Assembly: GCA_038373865.1 (NCBI GenBank)
Contig: JAXGGA010004441.1
Coordinates: 24,445-88,444 of the forward strand
Length of the DNA stretch: 64,000 nt
Direction of reading: 5' to 3'
Source: Uloborus plumipes
Taxonomy: Eukaryota > Arthropoda > Arachnida > Araneae > Uloboridae
Shown: positions 23,475 to 36,922 of the stretch, one piece after another
Numbering within the stretch: position 1 is the stretch's first letter
Layout: every line of letters starts with the position of its first letter
Position numbers and translations under genes: made by a program
Notes under the pieces: model-generated
The model's database searches: none
The model's input: the letters and a program-made list of their open reading frames with translations, nothing else
What the model was told of the DNA's origin: nothing

Positions 23475-23665
23475 GAGATACAAATACAAATACAAATGCG
23501 ACGACCAGCAGCAGGCTCTGGGCCCAACTGGGCTGGTCCTAGTCAATTTAAAGACCCCAATGAAGATCAATGGCCCTCTTGATCTACTCCATTGCTCCTT
23601 ACCGCCTCTTCCGGTAAACTGTTCCAAGTTCCCACTACCAAAACAAGATAAAAGGCATATTTAAG
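23475..23665 (-). mobile_element. 3' end of a non-LTR retrotransposon (LINE)
   Basis: On the minus strand this reads VVGTWNSLPEEAVRSNGV and, after a frameshift, IKRAIDLHWGL followed by a stop. This is the familiar C-terminal tail (..VWNSLPEEVV..SFK..LD..W) of CR1/L2/Jockey-type reverse transcriptase proteins. Beyond the stop comes a short tandem tail (ATTTGTATTTGTATTTGTAT) at 23478-23500, a typical 3' terminus of such LINEs. It is severely 5'-truncated, as usual for target-primed insertion. Confidence 0.6.
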
Positions 23666-26600
23666 ACTGAGGATCTATAGAGGAGGGATTCCTATTTAAA
23701 GTCATATTAACTTTTGTTTTATTATTGTTTAAATGTTCCCAGACTAGGAGCTTAGCCACTTTTTGCGTTTCTATAAATTCATTCGTGGTTGCTGTTATAA
23801 AATAAAAAGCTTCTAGTTTTCTTTAAAGCAGAGATTCCTAAACGTAGTGGGGGAAGGGGAAATTATGGCGCAAGCTGCGCCATCAAAATTTGTGGGGGAT
23901 TTTTTAAACTAATTTATTTATTTATTTAAAGTATTTATTAATTTATTTTTTGAATTTAAATTACTTCTTTTATTTTTTTATTATTATTTTTATTAATTAT
24001 AATTTTTTTTTTTTTTTTTTTTTTTTTGTGTGCGTGTGCGTGTGTGTGTGCTTAGAATGTCTGGAAGGGAAAAAAAAGCGATTCTATTCTGCGCATAATT
24101 CAAACTTTTAAAAAATTAATAATATATAAAAAAAAATAATTACAATTTGAAAAAAAAATAAATAAATAATATTAAAGAATTAACAAATAAATAAAAAAGA
24201 GATGGGGGAAAAGCACAAGAGGGTTGTGAAAAAATGGGGAGGAGGGCTTTGCGCTATTTGGATTGTGGGGGATGGGCCCCCTTCCTAAACGTTTTTGTTC
24301 TGTGGACTCCTTTTTGATTTTTCCTATTATCCGTGGACTGTAACTAGGGCAAGTTTAAAAATTAAATAAGTTAGTTTAATATTTACATTTTTTCACTCCA
24401 AAACAAAGTGAATCAGAAGGTTTAAGTTTCATGTAACATGTAAGGCGTTATAGGCAGATGAAAACAGAATGTATGGAAATGTGAAACAACTATTAGGAAT
24501 GAATCCGATTTCGAGGAAATTTATTCACAGAGCTTTAATGTGTGCTGTGCTAATTTTTCAAACAATAACATCACATTTGTCGCCTTCATATAACCGTTTA
24601 TTTATTTATTTATTTATTTTCAATATAAGTAAAATTTCTTGAAACTTTTGCATGTATACTTATCAAGCAATCAATAATTTATTCTCAAAGATGAGTAACA
24701 TTTTCCAGTTAAAAAAAATCATTTTTTTTTTAAATTATATTTTATTTGCTTATGTGCAAAAAAAACTAGTTGCAGGTCTTTATTTTTGTACCTATTTTCA
24801 AGAAGATAATTTGCTACAATAATCACCTCTAAAAATCTGTGCATTCTTCTGGTTACATAAAATTACTACTAAAAATAAAAGTTAAGAAAACAATTTCAAA
24901 TATAGTAATTTTTAAAATATTAGTATTGGCAATATTTAATTTATAATTTATAAGTAAAATTTAGCAACTGCCTCGAAATTAGAGTCTGAATGAAAATACT
25001 TTTTCATACCTTAAAAGCGTTTTTTCATAAAAGCTATGATTCTTTTTCCAACTGGGCGTGTAGTTTAGTGAAAGTATTTTTTATTGAATTCTTTTTTTCC
25101 TATAAGAAGTACGGATTTTTATTTTGTTATTGTTCTCTAAATATTACCTTAAATTGTTTCTTCTTTATGTTGAGTTATTTTCCCACGATTCTAATTAAGC
25201 AATCAAGTTTGTTTATTGTAGCCGACATTTGTGGAAATCTATTCTCTTTACGATTGATAGATAACACGCCACGTGATCTTTCGCTGCTTGGTCAATAAAA
25301 CTCATTCGCTAGAATTTTATTTTACCATCTACTTTTTTACATGTATAAATAGAATGTTAATTTTTTTTTTAATTTTTTTTAGGGGACGGGGATTGGATGA
25401 TGCAAGTTACTGTTTTATTCTTTCACTTTAAACGTTCAACTACAGTAGTTTTGAATGATTTTACGCGTATTTAAATTAGACGCGCTATTTTCTGTGGAAG
25501 AATGACTTTTGACGGATAGTTCTTGTCATTTCAACAGGATTTTTCCAATAACTTAATTGGGATCTGCTTGGAGCATGTGTGCTCATCTTAACTAACGAAA
25601 GATAATTTTACTTTTTTTATCGGAATGAGAAGGGAAATGTGCATTTGCTTTAAGAACTTTTTTTTTTTTTTTAACTTTAAAGCATAAGCATAGCTGAAGC
25701 CGAGCTGGTACAGCTCGTATAACTCTTAATTTTTTTTTTAAATCAACTTTCTGCTTGAATCTCACAATAAAAATAATTTTAAAAACAGAAAAAAAATTTC
25801 GGTCAAAAATAAAAAGATCATTGGACTATTCATAAAAAAATCACATCTTATAAAACTAACGTTTGAACGCTTGAATGATGACTGGAATAATTTGCATAAT
25901 TTTTAGTGTTTTGAACAAAGAAAGCTTTACTTTTTTTGTTTATTTCTGTCACAAATGAAAAAAAAAAAAAACAATAATAATATGGACTGCAGTATTACAT
26001 ATCTATTTTCAAATATTCAATACTTTTTATGTTCTCTAAGAAAATGTAATTAGAAAACATATAAAATTTTAAACAACAATTTAGTTTGCCAAAAATTAAT
26101 TTTTAGAAGGAAAAAAATGGAAATACCTATTAGTCAAATATTTATCTAGTTACATCGAGGAGGATGAGCTTTCAGCATTTTATAATCAACGAACAACACT
26201 TTTAAATAAAAGAGTGACACTCTTGAAATAATTTTTTCTTCGTTTCGGCTAAGAAAGAAAAAAAACTTCACTTGTGTGACTTTGTCACAATATACAAAAT
26301 AAATCCATAAATGCTCTTCGGAAAGCTTGTAACAGCCATTTAAAAGCACATATTAAAAAACAGTTCCCAAGCAATGTCCCCCCTTAGCCACTCTGTCGGG
26401 TTCTTGAAATCTCTAACTAGATCAAGCTTGTCCTATAAAGACGTTGAAATGACGAAAAGTGATTTATGATTGGAACTTTTTTTCTAACAGCACAGTAATA
26501 AGAATTCAATTGCGGGCCCGTGCGCCAGGATGGCATATTCCAGGAGCTAGTCTTTGTAAAGTTGGGACCCGTTCCCTACTTAAACGAATGAAAAATGGAT

Positions 26601-27685
26601 ATTTACTTCTTAGTTTCACTTTCACGTTAAGATAAAGGCTCTTTTACTTTCGAAACGCCTGCATGCAATCGATAATAACAACTAGTTTATTGACTATGTT
26701 GAGCTTCCAAAAATTAAAAAAAGGGGGGACACATGTTCTACTGTCGTAGAGGATTGGCATTTCAGATACCTTTCACTTTTTGCACGTATTGACGTCCTAG
26801 GATAGCATTGTTGCTAAATAATCTTTAACAAAATATTTATTGTAGATAACAGATGAAGTTTCATATCTATATTTGTTCACTTGAGTAAAATCGTGCCCAC
26901 CTTCTCCTGAGATACATTTCGTGCGAAAGGTATTTCAATAATCACCTATTATTCATTTTATCAGGTATGGACAGCAAAAAGATTGAAGAGAGTGTTCTCT
27001 TTAGAACGAGAGATAAAATCAAGAGATACATTTTCGTTAAATTAAATATTTCGCTCATCTTTGTGAATAGCCTCATCTCATTAAAACACACGAACTTTGA
27101 AGAAATTCTTTTTGCTTTGAAGAAATTGTCTAAGCCCTAGTTTGAAGTCAGTTTCCAGATTTTAGGAATTTTATTGTGCTTCGTCTTTGATAAGCTGAAA
27201 TTCGCGTTGGACATTGTATAAAACAATCCCGCTTGGTTAGACAAAGATGCGGGAAACTGGTTTGCTAAATAATATGCATATTATATATTTGGCAATGTCT
27301 TGCACGTTGGACGGTTAGCATATTTCTGGACCTGTCTAATTTGAATACTCTTCTCCACTAAATCCCCACCTTTTAGCGGTACACCTGCTGGGGTTTTGCT
27401 GCGTCTGATTTGAATACCCGTCAAAAGTCTCTTCGTTTTTAAAAACATTTAGAGCTTTCATTAGAATAAGAAAAAAATGTATTCTAAAATATCCTTTCCC
27501 TTCCCAATGGGGTTGCGTAAAAACCTTCAAGTTTTTTAAAGGCCTATCGCGAGATTCGAATAAAGCAAGCAGTATTTCATTTTCAGCCATTAAACTCCGA
27601 ATATCAATGGCGCAGAGGAATTTGAAGTACATTTTCCCATCATATAGTGTGCACTTGGGCTCTCTGGATGTGCAATCGCACCAGA
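23666..27685. other. Gene-free stretch with simple repeats
   Basis: T25 followed by GT/GC-rich sequence at 24003-24050, A/AAT-rich tract at 24115-24200, (TTTA)n at 24597-24622, T tracts at 25355-25380 and 25658-25673. A small GC-rich patch at 26512-26575 (GCGGGCCCGTGCGCCAGG) is unexplained. ORFs here (24990-25298, 26146-26349, 27336-27632) show no domain. Confidence 0.35.
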
Positions 27686-28041
27686 GATTGCCCCCTCACT
27701 TTTTTCAGAGTAAAAAACTTATGATCGATTGAAATTCTTTTGTACTCACTGGATTAATTTATTTTACGAAAGTAAAATAAATCTGCCAAAAAAATGGACT
27801 CTTTTCAGGTTATTTCATAAGAATGGAACTTAGAATCGGAAGGCGGATGTGGCCATCCGTCTTGATTTTTGAGGCCGTATTTCGATTTTTTAAATAGGTC
27901 ATTTAATCATTAGTGTTAAAATTCAGTAAAATAACAAAATTCTAAAAAGGAAAAAAGAAGGCTTCAGAGGTGTTGCAGCCTAGCCCCCCCCCCACGCATA
28001 AGTTTCCTTTGATCCCCCACTTTTTTGGCCCACCAGCCGCC
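27686..28041 (-). mobile_element. TA-MITE family member, truncated (partner at 55867-56265)
   Basis: The reverse complement matches 55867-56265 in order: GGCGGCTGGTG at the end, AAAAAAGTGGGGG, ACACTAATGATTAAATGACC, TCCGATTCTAAGTTCCA, then TCAATCGATCAT and GAAAAAGTGAGGGGG. Homology stops at about 27686, so the distal terminus is missing. Confidence 0.7.
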
Positions 28042-28619
28042 AATGGAATCAATAAAATACATACATATGCTCCGAAAGCCAGTGGGCAACCGCTCCTCAG
28101 GGGTTCGTAATTAAACTATTTTCGTCCTAAATAAACGGTGAAATGAACATTGAAGTATAAATTTAACATTTTTGTTTTTAAAGCGACTGTTATTTATTTG
28201 ATTTCTCTATTTGCATTGAGTTCTTAATTAGAGTGTAATTTTACTTCAAGTTCAGTTACGATTTAAAGTATTTTTTCTTTTTGCGTTTAAATAGTAATAA
28301 ATAACTGCTGCTTAAATAGGTATCAACTATACCCGATCTCCATTACGTCACGTTTATTGGAGGAGCAAAAATCGAAATTCGGTAGACTCCCTAAGATTCT
28401 CTTGAAAAATCGAGCAGTGACACTGGTTATGCTAACCTGATGTCGCAATTTTTGCTCTTGATTCCAAGAAAGTAACCAACTTGCTTTTCATTTTGTTCAA
28501 CATTCTCGGTAGAGTAATCATTACGCTGAAATGAAATAGTTGTTGAAAGAACAGTGACAGTTCAAAGTTCATATAAGAATTACTAAGATATTCTTATTCT
28601 AAGGTAATGCAGAAATACA
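28042..28619. other. Non-coding stretch
   Basis: Nothing supportable. Confidence 0.4.
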
Positions 28620-28960
28620 TGCAATACACCGACAGCTGGGTTAAGACTAACAGACACTGCGGTTTTAGCCTCGTTATGGACTCATCAGAGTAGAATTAAC
28701 AGGAACGGAGCTGAGCTCAGATCGTCTCTCATTGAAGCTAATAATGTTACAAAATAAATTTAGCACACTAGGACTCTCCTGGTTGCGTACTGTAGCTGTT
28801 TGGCCAAATTTATTTTAGCTATCAGTCTGTTCGTAATCTCAGCTTCAATGAGAGACGATCTGCTTCCAGTTCGGTTATTGACTATTCTAGACTAAGAAGC
28901 CCATAAGAGGGACGAAACTGCAGTCTCTGGATGTCACAATTGGGTTATGGTTATATTACA
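28620..28960. mobile_element. Fold-back repeat with about 110-bp inverted arms
   Basis: The left arm (about 28650-28740) contains CAGATCGTCTCTCATTGAAG; the right arm (28830-28960) contains its complement CTTCAATGAGAGACGATCTG. The outer parts also pair (CTGCAGTCTCTGGATGTC versus CAGACACTGCGGTTTT). A unique spacer separates the arms. Single arms or pieces occur at 10425-10575 and 18893-18955. Class unknown; no coding capacity. Confidence 0.6.
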
Positions 28961-29929
28961 GGAAATTATTATAACTAAAGAAAGGTAGTAATTAAAACAA
29001 TAAAATATGCGAAAATAACTATTAAAAAATGAAAAATGAAGACGGTTTTTGTTTACAAAAAGATTTTTTTTTCTAGTTTCCTACTTCATTTTTCCTCTGT
29101 AACCATACTCATCTTCATCTGTATATCAGTCTGTGCAAATACGTTTCCACAAACAGAGTTATATAAAATATAAGGCAGTCAATCGATGGGAGCATTTAAA
29201 GAAGGGAAATAATTTTAAAACTAAAAATTCCCTTTAAAGCCATTTTAAGTTTTGAAAGAGTCCAAACTACACTTTTATTCCGCTGCGTGGAAAGAGAAAG
29301 AAAAAACAACTACCAAACATGCTTCTTACATAATATATATTTTATGTTATCTTATTAATTCTGGCGTGAACGTAAAACTTAAAGGAATAACTTCCCGTTG
29401 GTAATAAATTGTATTTGGAACTCAAAACATAAATACAATTTCGTTGTTGCCGGGGTTAACTGCTTCCTTATTAACCATTCAATTTGAAAGAGAAAATTAG
29501 GCAGCATTGCATTTAAAAGCTACAATTTTCCTGTTTCTCTTCGGTTTTTCAGATTCATATCAAAAAGGGAAAAAAAAGCAAATTTAATTTCACCTCTAAG
29601 AAATGTTGGAAGTTACATTCAAGAATTACGAGAACATGATGCATCTTTGTAATCCCTTGTTAATACCAATACCCCTAAGAAAGAAGCGAAAAAAAAAAAA
29701 AAAAAAAAACCATTATTTTCTATAATTATGTTTTTAATTCACAAAAATAGACCAATGTCAGTAATTCACACCCCAGACCCCATGCTGTGAAATTGTATGC
29801 CCGTGCTTCGCTATTACAAATAGGAACTAAAAGAAAGTTCTTGGTATTGAAAAACTTAAGAAAATAAAAGAAGTGTGTCACATTCCAAAAAGTATCAAGT
29901 TGCCAACTAGCCAAAGCATTGTATCTAAA
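28961..29929. other. Non-coding stretch
   Basis: No gene. A-tract at 29691-29710. Confidence 0.4.
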
Positions 29930-30110
29930 ATCCGGCTGGGTGGTGCAGTAGTCAGCAGAGCTGCAGGATCGAAAGGCTCCAACTCCGACTCCACGATCAC
30001 GAGTCCTACTCCGCAGTCATGGAAGAGCTGCAGACTCGGAGGAAAAATGACCCATTCTGACTCCTCTATCCCTACGACTCCGATCCCCGCTCCGCAGCTC
30101 TGGAGGCAAG
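29930..30110 (+). repeat. Possible tRNA-derived SINE-like sequence
   Basis: GGCTGGGTGGTGCAGTAGTC resembles a tRNA A-box region, and GGATCGAAAGGCTCC about 30 bp on resembles a B box (GGTTCGAANCC). Both are imperfect. CTCCGACTCC-type repeats follow (29980-30090). No poly-A tail or TSD was identified, so this is tentative. Confidence 0.3.
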
Positions 30111-32264
30111 GCGTGATAAAATTTTCCGTGCCCTTGTCGCATCTTTCTGTCCCTCGGATGCTTATTTGGCTCAGAAATTATCGACCGAACTAACTTTCTA
30201 GTGTAGTTTCGCATTATGAGAATCCAAGTAGTGGGAAACTGGGGGTTAAAATTATCTGGGCCGTTCGCTAAGACTGGATGCCACATTGAGAGCATAGTAC
30301 AATATCTGAACAAGGCTTCTTGCAGATGCCACTAGGGATTAAAATAAACGGAAGAACAAAGTATTCTTAAACGGACTGCGTGACTTTTGAATGAACCTAT
30401 AGCAAGTAAATAGCTACTCTCTTCAAATAACATATGAAATATTGTACAATGAAACCACAAAATAAAAACATCTATCATGATGATTGGAAAATAGTCAAGC
30501 ATATAATTTCGTGTGAGAAGTTGTTGCTTAAGCTAAAACTGTTACTGTATTTTCTCCTTTAATAGTGTTTTTAGTTTCTTGAATTTCGAATGTCCAAATT
30601 CAAATGTGCTTCTTTTGCTGAGGAGCTTTTTTTCAATTGTCTATTATACGAAGTTCTTTTTCCTGAACTTAAAAATTCCATATCTGTTACAATTACCCAG
30701 CCATAGTGATGTGAAGTCATTCCAGGTATATCAAACACGTGCCGCATCAGTATATCTCTGAAAAATCTCATGATATCGACTTGCTAATAAAGGAAAGAGA
30801 TCAAGACACAACGTCTTGCAATTGGAAAGATATTATCTGGTGCATTGATGACGAAACATCTTCAAACACAATAGTTGGATTTCGGTTTACCTTGACTTAC
30901 TATTGTCGTTTAAAGAAAAGGATAGTATTGGCAGCTTGTTTCGAGATTGATAATTTGCAAGAAGTACAAATCCAAACTATAAACTTCATCTATTTTTAGC
31001 GCAGAATATGTCTTACACTTTCAAATCAGGGATACGTGTGAGTTGCGATAGAGGTGGACGACGAAAAGTCTAATAAAGAGAAAACTATCAATAATAAATG
31101 AATGGAAAACAATATTAATTTCAATACTTCATGATTGCTGTATTGCCATTTAGAAAGTAGTTCCATAGAAAATACTAGCGAATGTTAAACGAGGAGGTAG
31201 CTTCTCTGAAATATGATTTAACTAATTTTACTTGCATTTTTTTGGATTTGAGGAAAATTTGATCTTTAAATTCAAATTTCCCCCCATTAAATCTAAATTT
31301 GTAAGCCGGAAATATCTAGTTATAAGGATTAAAATAGTAACCATCTGGTGTTTTTCAAAAAAAAAAAAAAAAAAATCTTTCCTTTTTTTTTCTCCCTCTT
31401 TTCTCATAAGAAACTCGAACCATACCCTGTGTGACGAGAGGAGGCGGCTCAAAGTAAAATTAATTTCCCACTCTCCGCACTTTTCCCCTGATGGCTGTCA
31501 TAGTTACGACACTATGGACTACTTTTTCCCCACTTAGCTTTAGCAACAATGGGAAAGAGGCATTATTTTGAAAATCAGACAAAAAGGAAAATTTTGGCAG
31601 TGACATTTTTTGATTTTTCTCATTTTTTTTAAATGTGAAAGTAGGTCATGAGAAATGAACATTCTGAAGTTTTTAGCCCCCCAAAATTTTTTGTTCTCTC
31701 GGTAAAAATTCCCAAAGTTTGATGTTTTGCAGCGCTTTTTTGGTAAAACGACCGAAAGGCGCATTTCAGTGAGCTGTAGTTTTTTTTACAGAAGCATCAC
31801 CTCAACATTATGTTGACATTTATTGATTCTACAGTGTCTGGTTATGAGGACTCTATAGTTATTTGGGTTGGAGGTTGTTGCTTTCTTTTGTTAAGCGGCC
31901 GCAAAGTATGGTTTTTAGTCCATTTTTGCTCTACTTTAAACTACGTTATTTCTCCCAAAAAGCAACCCCTCGAAATTTTTTTAACATATACTGAAAATTT
32001 ATACTATGAAGAGAATATGAGGGGCTCAAATTGTTCAATATTACATTGCTTTGAAGAGAAAATGACTTTGATATTTTTCAAATTTTCTAAATTTGCCGTT
32101 TTTTTAATCGGGGGGGGGGGGGGGAATTATCAATTTGCCGAATACAGTTTCAACTTAACCGATTGATAAAGTACGAGCATGCACAGTGCACACATGTCGT
32201 GCATACATAACGTTTAATGCGAAAAAACATTAGGCATCTTTAAAAAAAGAACAACTTTAAAAAT
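30111..32264. other. Gene-free stretch
   Basis: No supportable gene. ORFs 30739-30999, 31232-31537 and 31810-32166 lack domains, and two of them run through A or G homopolymers (31359-31375, 32110-32123). Confidence 0.35.
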
Positions 32265-34321
32265 TAACAAGAAGTTCTGTCAAGAACTAAACGAGCCTAC
32301 TTTCCCGTACATCGACATCGGCATTCTCGTATCTGATCATTATTCTCTTGATTATCTGAGACTGAAAATTATGTCAAACATACCTTTTTAGCACTTAGAG
32401 CTGATTTTGAAAAGCAAAATATACCCCTCTCATCAGATGAAATAGACACGTAAAAAGTAATTAACGAATAAATAAAGTTTTGTCGCACCTTTTAAAGAGT
32501 GTAACTGTTACAGTTCCTCCGTAGAAAAAAAATCCTTCATCGTTTTCAAAAAAAAAAAAAATAATAATAATAATAAAATAAATAAATAAATAAATAAAGT
32601 ACAAAGAGCATCAAAACACATTTTATCAAAGGAAGAAAAAAAAAAAAAAAGAAAAAAAAACTCGTTCGTTAATAAAATGTCTCGAATTTCACTTTTAATC
32701 CGTTGCCAGTTGTTAAATATAAATAAAGAATAAAATGTTCTCGTGAATGAAAAATTTTTGTTACAAAAAAAAATCGTCTGCAGAAAAAAAAAATAATAGT
32801 AACAACAAAAAATAAAACAAATGAATAAATAAACAAAAAATCGTCTGCACGTTCAGTCATTTTTTTTCTGAGCCTGCATTTCCGCCATGTTCGCGGAGTC
32901 GGAGTCGGAATCAGAGTCCTCTCAGAAGATTACTCAGAAAAGTACTTTACAAACATTATTTATCAAAACCATTTTCTTACAAAATTAGTTTGAAGGAAAC
33001 CCGACTTTAAGTTCAGGATCAACATTCAACTTAAATTCCCCGTAGACGCTAATGTTAATTTTTTTTCTGAACGGTTCAATATTGAACGAAAAATGGTTCA
33101 AATCAAAAAGCGAAATATGGGAATGTATGGGAAAGCCTCTCCGAGATCTTTCAAACAAAAAAAAGTTTATTCCATTCGGACGGTTCACTCAAAAGTTATT
33201 AGGTGGGGAAAGGTTGCTTGAACGGTTCAATGTTGAACGAAAAAATGCTCAAATGGAAAATTTAAATACGGTAATGAAGTATCCTTGCTGAGATACTTCG
33301 AACAAAAAAAAAAAGTTTATTTAAATCGGACTGTTCACTCTAAAGTTATTAGGGGTGACAGCTTGATTGAGCGGTTCAACGTTGAACGAAAAATTGTTCA
33401 AATCGGAAATGTAGATACGGGAACGAAGTATCCTTGATAAGATATTTCGAACAAAAAAAAGTTTGTTCAAATCGGATTATTCACTCAAAAGTTAGCATCG
33501 CGGGACAGGCTGTTTGAATGGCTCAAAGTTGAACCAAAAATTGTTCAAATCGAAAAATAAAATGTGGGAATGAGCTGTACTCGCCGAGATCTGTCGAACA
33601 AAAAAAAAGTTTTTTCCATTCGGACGGTTCACTCAAAAGTTATTAGGCGGTGAAAGGTTGCTTGAACGGTTCAATGTTGAACCAAAAATGTTCAAATTGA
33701 AACTTTAAATACGGTAATAAAGTATCCTTGCCGAGATGCTTCGAACAAAAAAAAGTTTGTTTAAATCGGACTGTTCATTCAAAAGTTATTAGGGGTGACA
33801 GCTTGTTTGAACGGTTCAATGTTGAACGAAAAATTGTTCAAATCGAAAATGTAGATACGGGAATGAAGTATCCTTGAAAAGATCTTTCGAACAAAAAAAA
33901 GTTTGTTGAAATCGGACTGTTCATTCAAAAGTTAGCATCGCGGGACCGGTTGTTTGAACGGTTCAAAGTTGAACCAAAAATTGTTCAAATCGAAAAATCA
34001 AATATGGGAATGAGCTGTACTCGCCGAGATCTTTCCAACAAAAAAAAGTTTGTCCAAATCGGAATGTTCGTTCAAAAGTTATTAGAGGGGGACAGACAGA
34101 GAGACCGACAGACCGACCGACACAAATTCCCCATCTCAATACCCTACTTTCATATTTTTAATTTTTGATATTCATTTTACCTTTTTATTTTTTTAACTTG
34201 GCGATATTTTTTGGACTTGGCGATATTTTTTTAACTTGGCGATATTTTTTAGATGCATTAAGCTACTTTTAATACTTTTTTCGTCTTTCTTTTATTTTCA
34301 ACGGGAAAGTAGGCTAAAAAG
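32265..34321 (-). mobile_element. Helentron/Helitron-like non-autonomous element, copy A
   Basis: A 2.06-kb unit present in inverted orientation at 58998-60777. Read on the minus strand: 5' end CTTTTTAGCCTACTTTCCCG, three reiterated GGCGATATTTTT-type motifs (34199-34255), an internal tandem array (34088-33069), a low-complexity A/T region, and near the 3' end an inverted copy of the 5' subterminal motif (ACGGGAAAGTAGGCT) followed by the hairpin AGTTCTTGACAGAACT. Asymmetric subterminal inverted repeats, an internal minisatellite and a 3' hairpin are the layout of HINE/DINE-1-type Helentron derivatives. No Rep/helicase coding is present, and the 3' end here reads TTGTTA rather than CTRR, so class is tentative. 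Confidence 0.5.
33069..34088. repeat. Seven ~148-bp tandem units in A-B-C higher-order arrangement
   Basis: Units start at the GAACGGTTCAA-like motif at 33069, 33220, 33369, 33516, 33664, 33809 and 33956 (intervals 145-151 bp). Unit 1 resembles units 4 and 7 (type C), 2 resembles 5 (A), and 3 resembles 6 (B), giving C-ABC-ABC with a higher-order period near 440 bp. Type-specific markers include AAGTATCCTTGC (A), GTAGATACGGGAA (B) and GAGCTGTACTCGCCGAG (C). Apparent ORFs through it simply reflect the repeat. Confidence 0.85.
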
Positions 34322-34499
34322 CACCAAAAATCTCAATGTTGCAGTATTTTTTTTCAAATTGCCGAATAAGGAAACTTTTGAGAGGTCACAGTCAGGGCCG
34401 CGCCGTGCCAATGTGCAAAGCCGTGCGGCGCACGGGGGCGCCAGAGCCTAAAAGGCGCCGAGCTCTACGGACCAAAAAAGCTCCGAAGAGAAAAAAAAA

Positions 34500-36864
34500 A
34501 TTAATTCAAAATTAAAGTTGAAAAATACAATTGAACTTTTCAAAAACGAACTCGGGAAACGAACGGCGATGAAATTACATTGCTCAGTGAGACAGGCCAT
34601 CTGCCTCGCTGCCTACCCATAAAGGAAAAATTATTACCTTGTTTTGTCTAAACAAGCTATTCAATAGCTTAATCTTTTACACTGGAAAATGGATATAATG
34701 TATACATCAGCACTTTTCTTGCTAATGAGGCGCCTAGTAAGCTACTTCAGCGTGTCTAAGTTTATAAGCAACAGAGTCCAAGCAAATCTTCTGATCTTCA
34801 ATAGGTTTTTTCCTTCCGTTGAGTTAATACTGCGTAAGATTTTCTCTAGTGCAGTGCATTTTAATATTTTACCAATTGTTCGTGGGGAGGGGATTCAACT
34901 GCTTTGTGTTATCGTGCATAAAAATACGGTAAGCATATTTGCATGTTATTTACTTGTGCGTAATATTTACATGTTGTAGACAACAGTTTAGGTAAACTTT
35001 TCAGTTTCAAAAATGAACAATTTGACCATAACCACGCGATTATCTCCTCTTTGCTTCGAGCACTAGTTTTTTTTAATTAAAAAAAAAGACCTTTGGACAA
35101 TGCATTCGTATTTCATACTAAATTTAATGCCTTTTTACGAATCCGGATTTTATTGGTTTTCCGTCAAAGATTTCAGTTTCCGATTTTGAGGGGAATAATC
35201 TCCGCTTTATACTTTCAGGATCATGTTGTCATATCTTGACAGACAGAAAAGTGTGATTAATTACTTATCAAATGCAAATTCGAGAGATATTTATAGCTAT
35301 ATTAACTTTGGTATTTAAAATATTTCTTTTTCCAAAACACAATGGTATATTCAAGGAACTATTGAACTCGAAATAACTTTGAGATATGAAGTAAAAATGT
35401 TTTTTGTATTCCAAAATAAAATATTTGTCATCAGCCGATTTTTGACTACACGAAAAACAGGACGTTACGCTCGATAAGAATTTACGTGAATCTACGGAAT
35501 TTACGTGCATCTGAAAACTTTTTATGAGTTGTATTTGACGAATAGTAGTTTGGTTTTATAAGCAGTAGTTAAAATTCAGAGTTATTCCTATATTTTTCTA
35601 GTTAAAAGTTTAACGATATTTTCAATCACTTAAATTGATAAATGTTATTAATGTTTTATTTTCAATGGTGTTAGAGCACTTGACACTAGGTTTTGTAAAG
35701 CTCATGTCGAAAACGTCGTTTTGGTTTTCCCCCCCCAATTTGCTGAGTTATTTGCAGTGAGAAAGTCGTGTGTGTGTCCTCTCGCACGTGCAGATTTTTT
35801 AAAACTTACAATAATAATAATTAGTATTGACTTTTAGCCAGCTTCACACTTTTTAAATTTTGTAATTATTTATTTACGGTAAAACAATGAAGTCGTTGTG
35901 GAGCACGGAAATGAAAAAGTGTTATTTGAAATAGAATATTAGTTTGAAATGATTGAGAGTTGACTGCAATTCTTGAAAACCAGGCACGTTGTTTTAGGGG
36001 TGGGGGGCTTTGAGAAATCAATATATTAATAGTTGGCGTGGTCTTTGTTGTTTACCGATAAAATTTTCACCTTTCGCCCCCACCCCCCAGGATAACTTTA
36101 AAATAACGAGCCTGTCTATGTGCTAATTTTAGCGCATTTTTTAACTCCCAAAAGAAATAAAAATAGATAGATAAATATATATATATATTTTTTTTTCATT
36201 TGGAACTTTTTCTATACTAAAAGAATACACATATCTAGTTTCACACACCCATTGCATGTTTTCCTTATGAAAAAAAAATAAATAATAAATGCACATCGAA
36301 ATAAGATTAAGAAAAAGATCATCAGGCAAAGCGATCTTGGAGATTACGGTAAAACTGTTTGTTGAACTATTTACTCGTTGATTGCGTTACATGAACAACT
36401 TGAATTTGACACAAACGAAATTTTAGGCATGTACTTTTTTTAAATTCAACTATTGAAAAACCTATTATTTTAGTTTAAGCTTCTAAAATTTAATGTTCTT
36501 TATATTCTAACACTTATAACGAAATAAATGTTTCGGGATATTTAAAAAAAAAAACTACTGCTTAAAAAATAGAACAAAAATTGGGAATAATCATTTTGAA
36601 AAGAATGAAAATATAATGTTATGTGTGAAGGAGTTTTTCGACATTTGGAAGTACTTTTTAGGGTGGGGGGAATAATTACAAATTACAGCAGCAGGTAACA
36701 CTAGAGCTTGGAACGCCACCAAGTATTCCTGAAATAAAGAGAAACATTTCAAGCAGGGATCTTCTGAGTGATTGAAAAAAAAATATAAGCTGTTCTTAAC
36801 CGTTCTTTAAAAGTCAATTGCTCTTTTGTCATTTTGTCTTCCAAGTATTCCATTCTTTTCCCAG
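34500..36864. other. Non-coding 5' portion of the hAT
   Basis: No supported coding region; ORF 34689-34979 lacks a domain. Expected to be 5' UTR/intron or unrelated filler of the transposon. Confidence 0.35.
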
Positions 36865-36880
36865 ATGTCGGAAGAAAAAC

Positions 36881-36922
<42 letters not shown>

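Noticed and set aside
33069..34088. CRISPR-like array
   Set aside because: Repeats are contiguous ~148-bp units with no spacers, in a eukaryotic transposon-rich context.
33950..34168. ORF rich in DRQ/DRQTD near the end of the tandem array (and its counterpart 59065-59385)
   Set aside because: It is the translation of the ~148-bp repeat plus a GACAGACCGAC simple repeat; both copies are in a non-coding mobile element.
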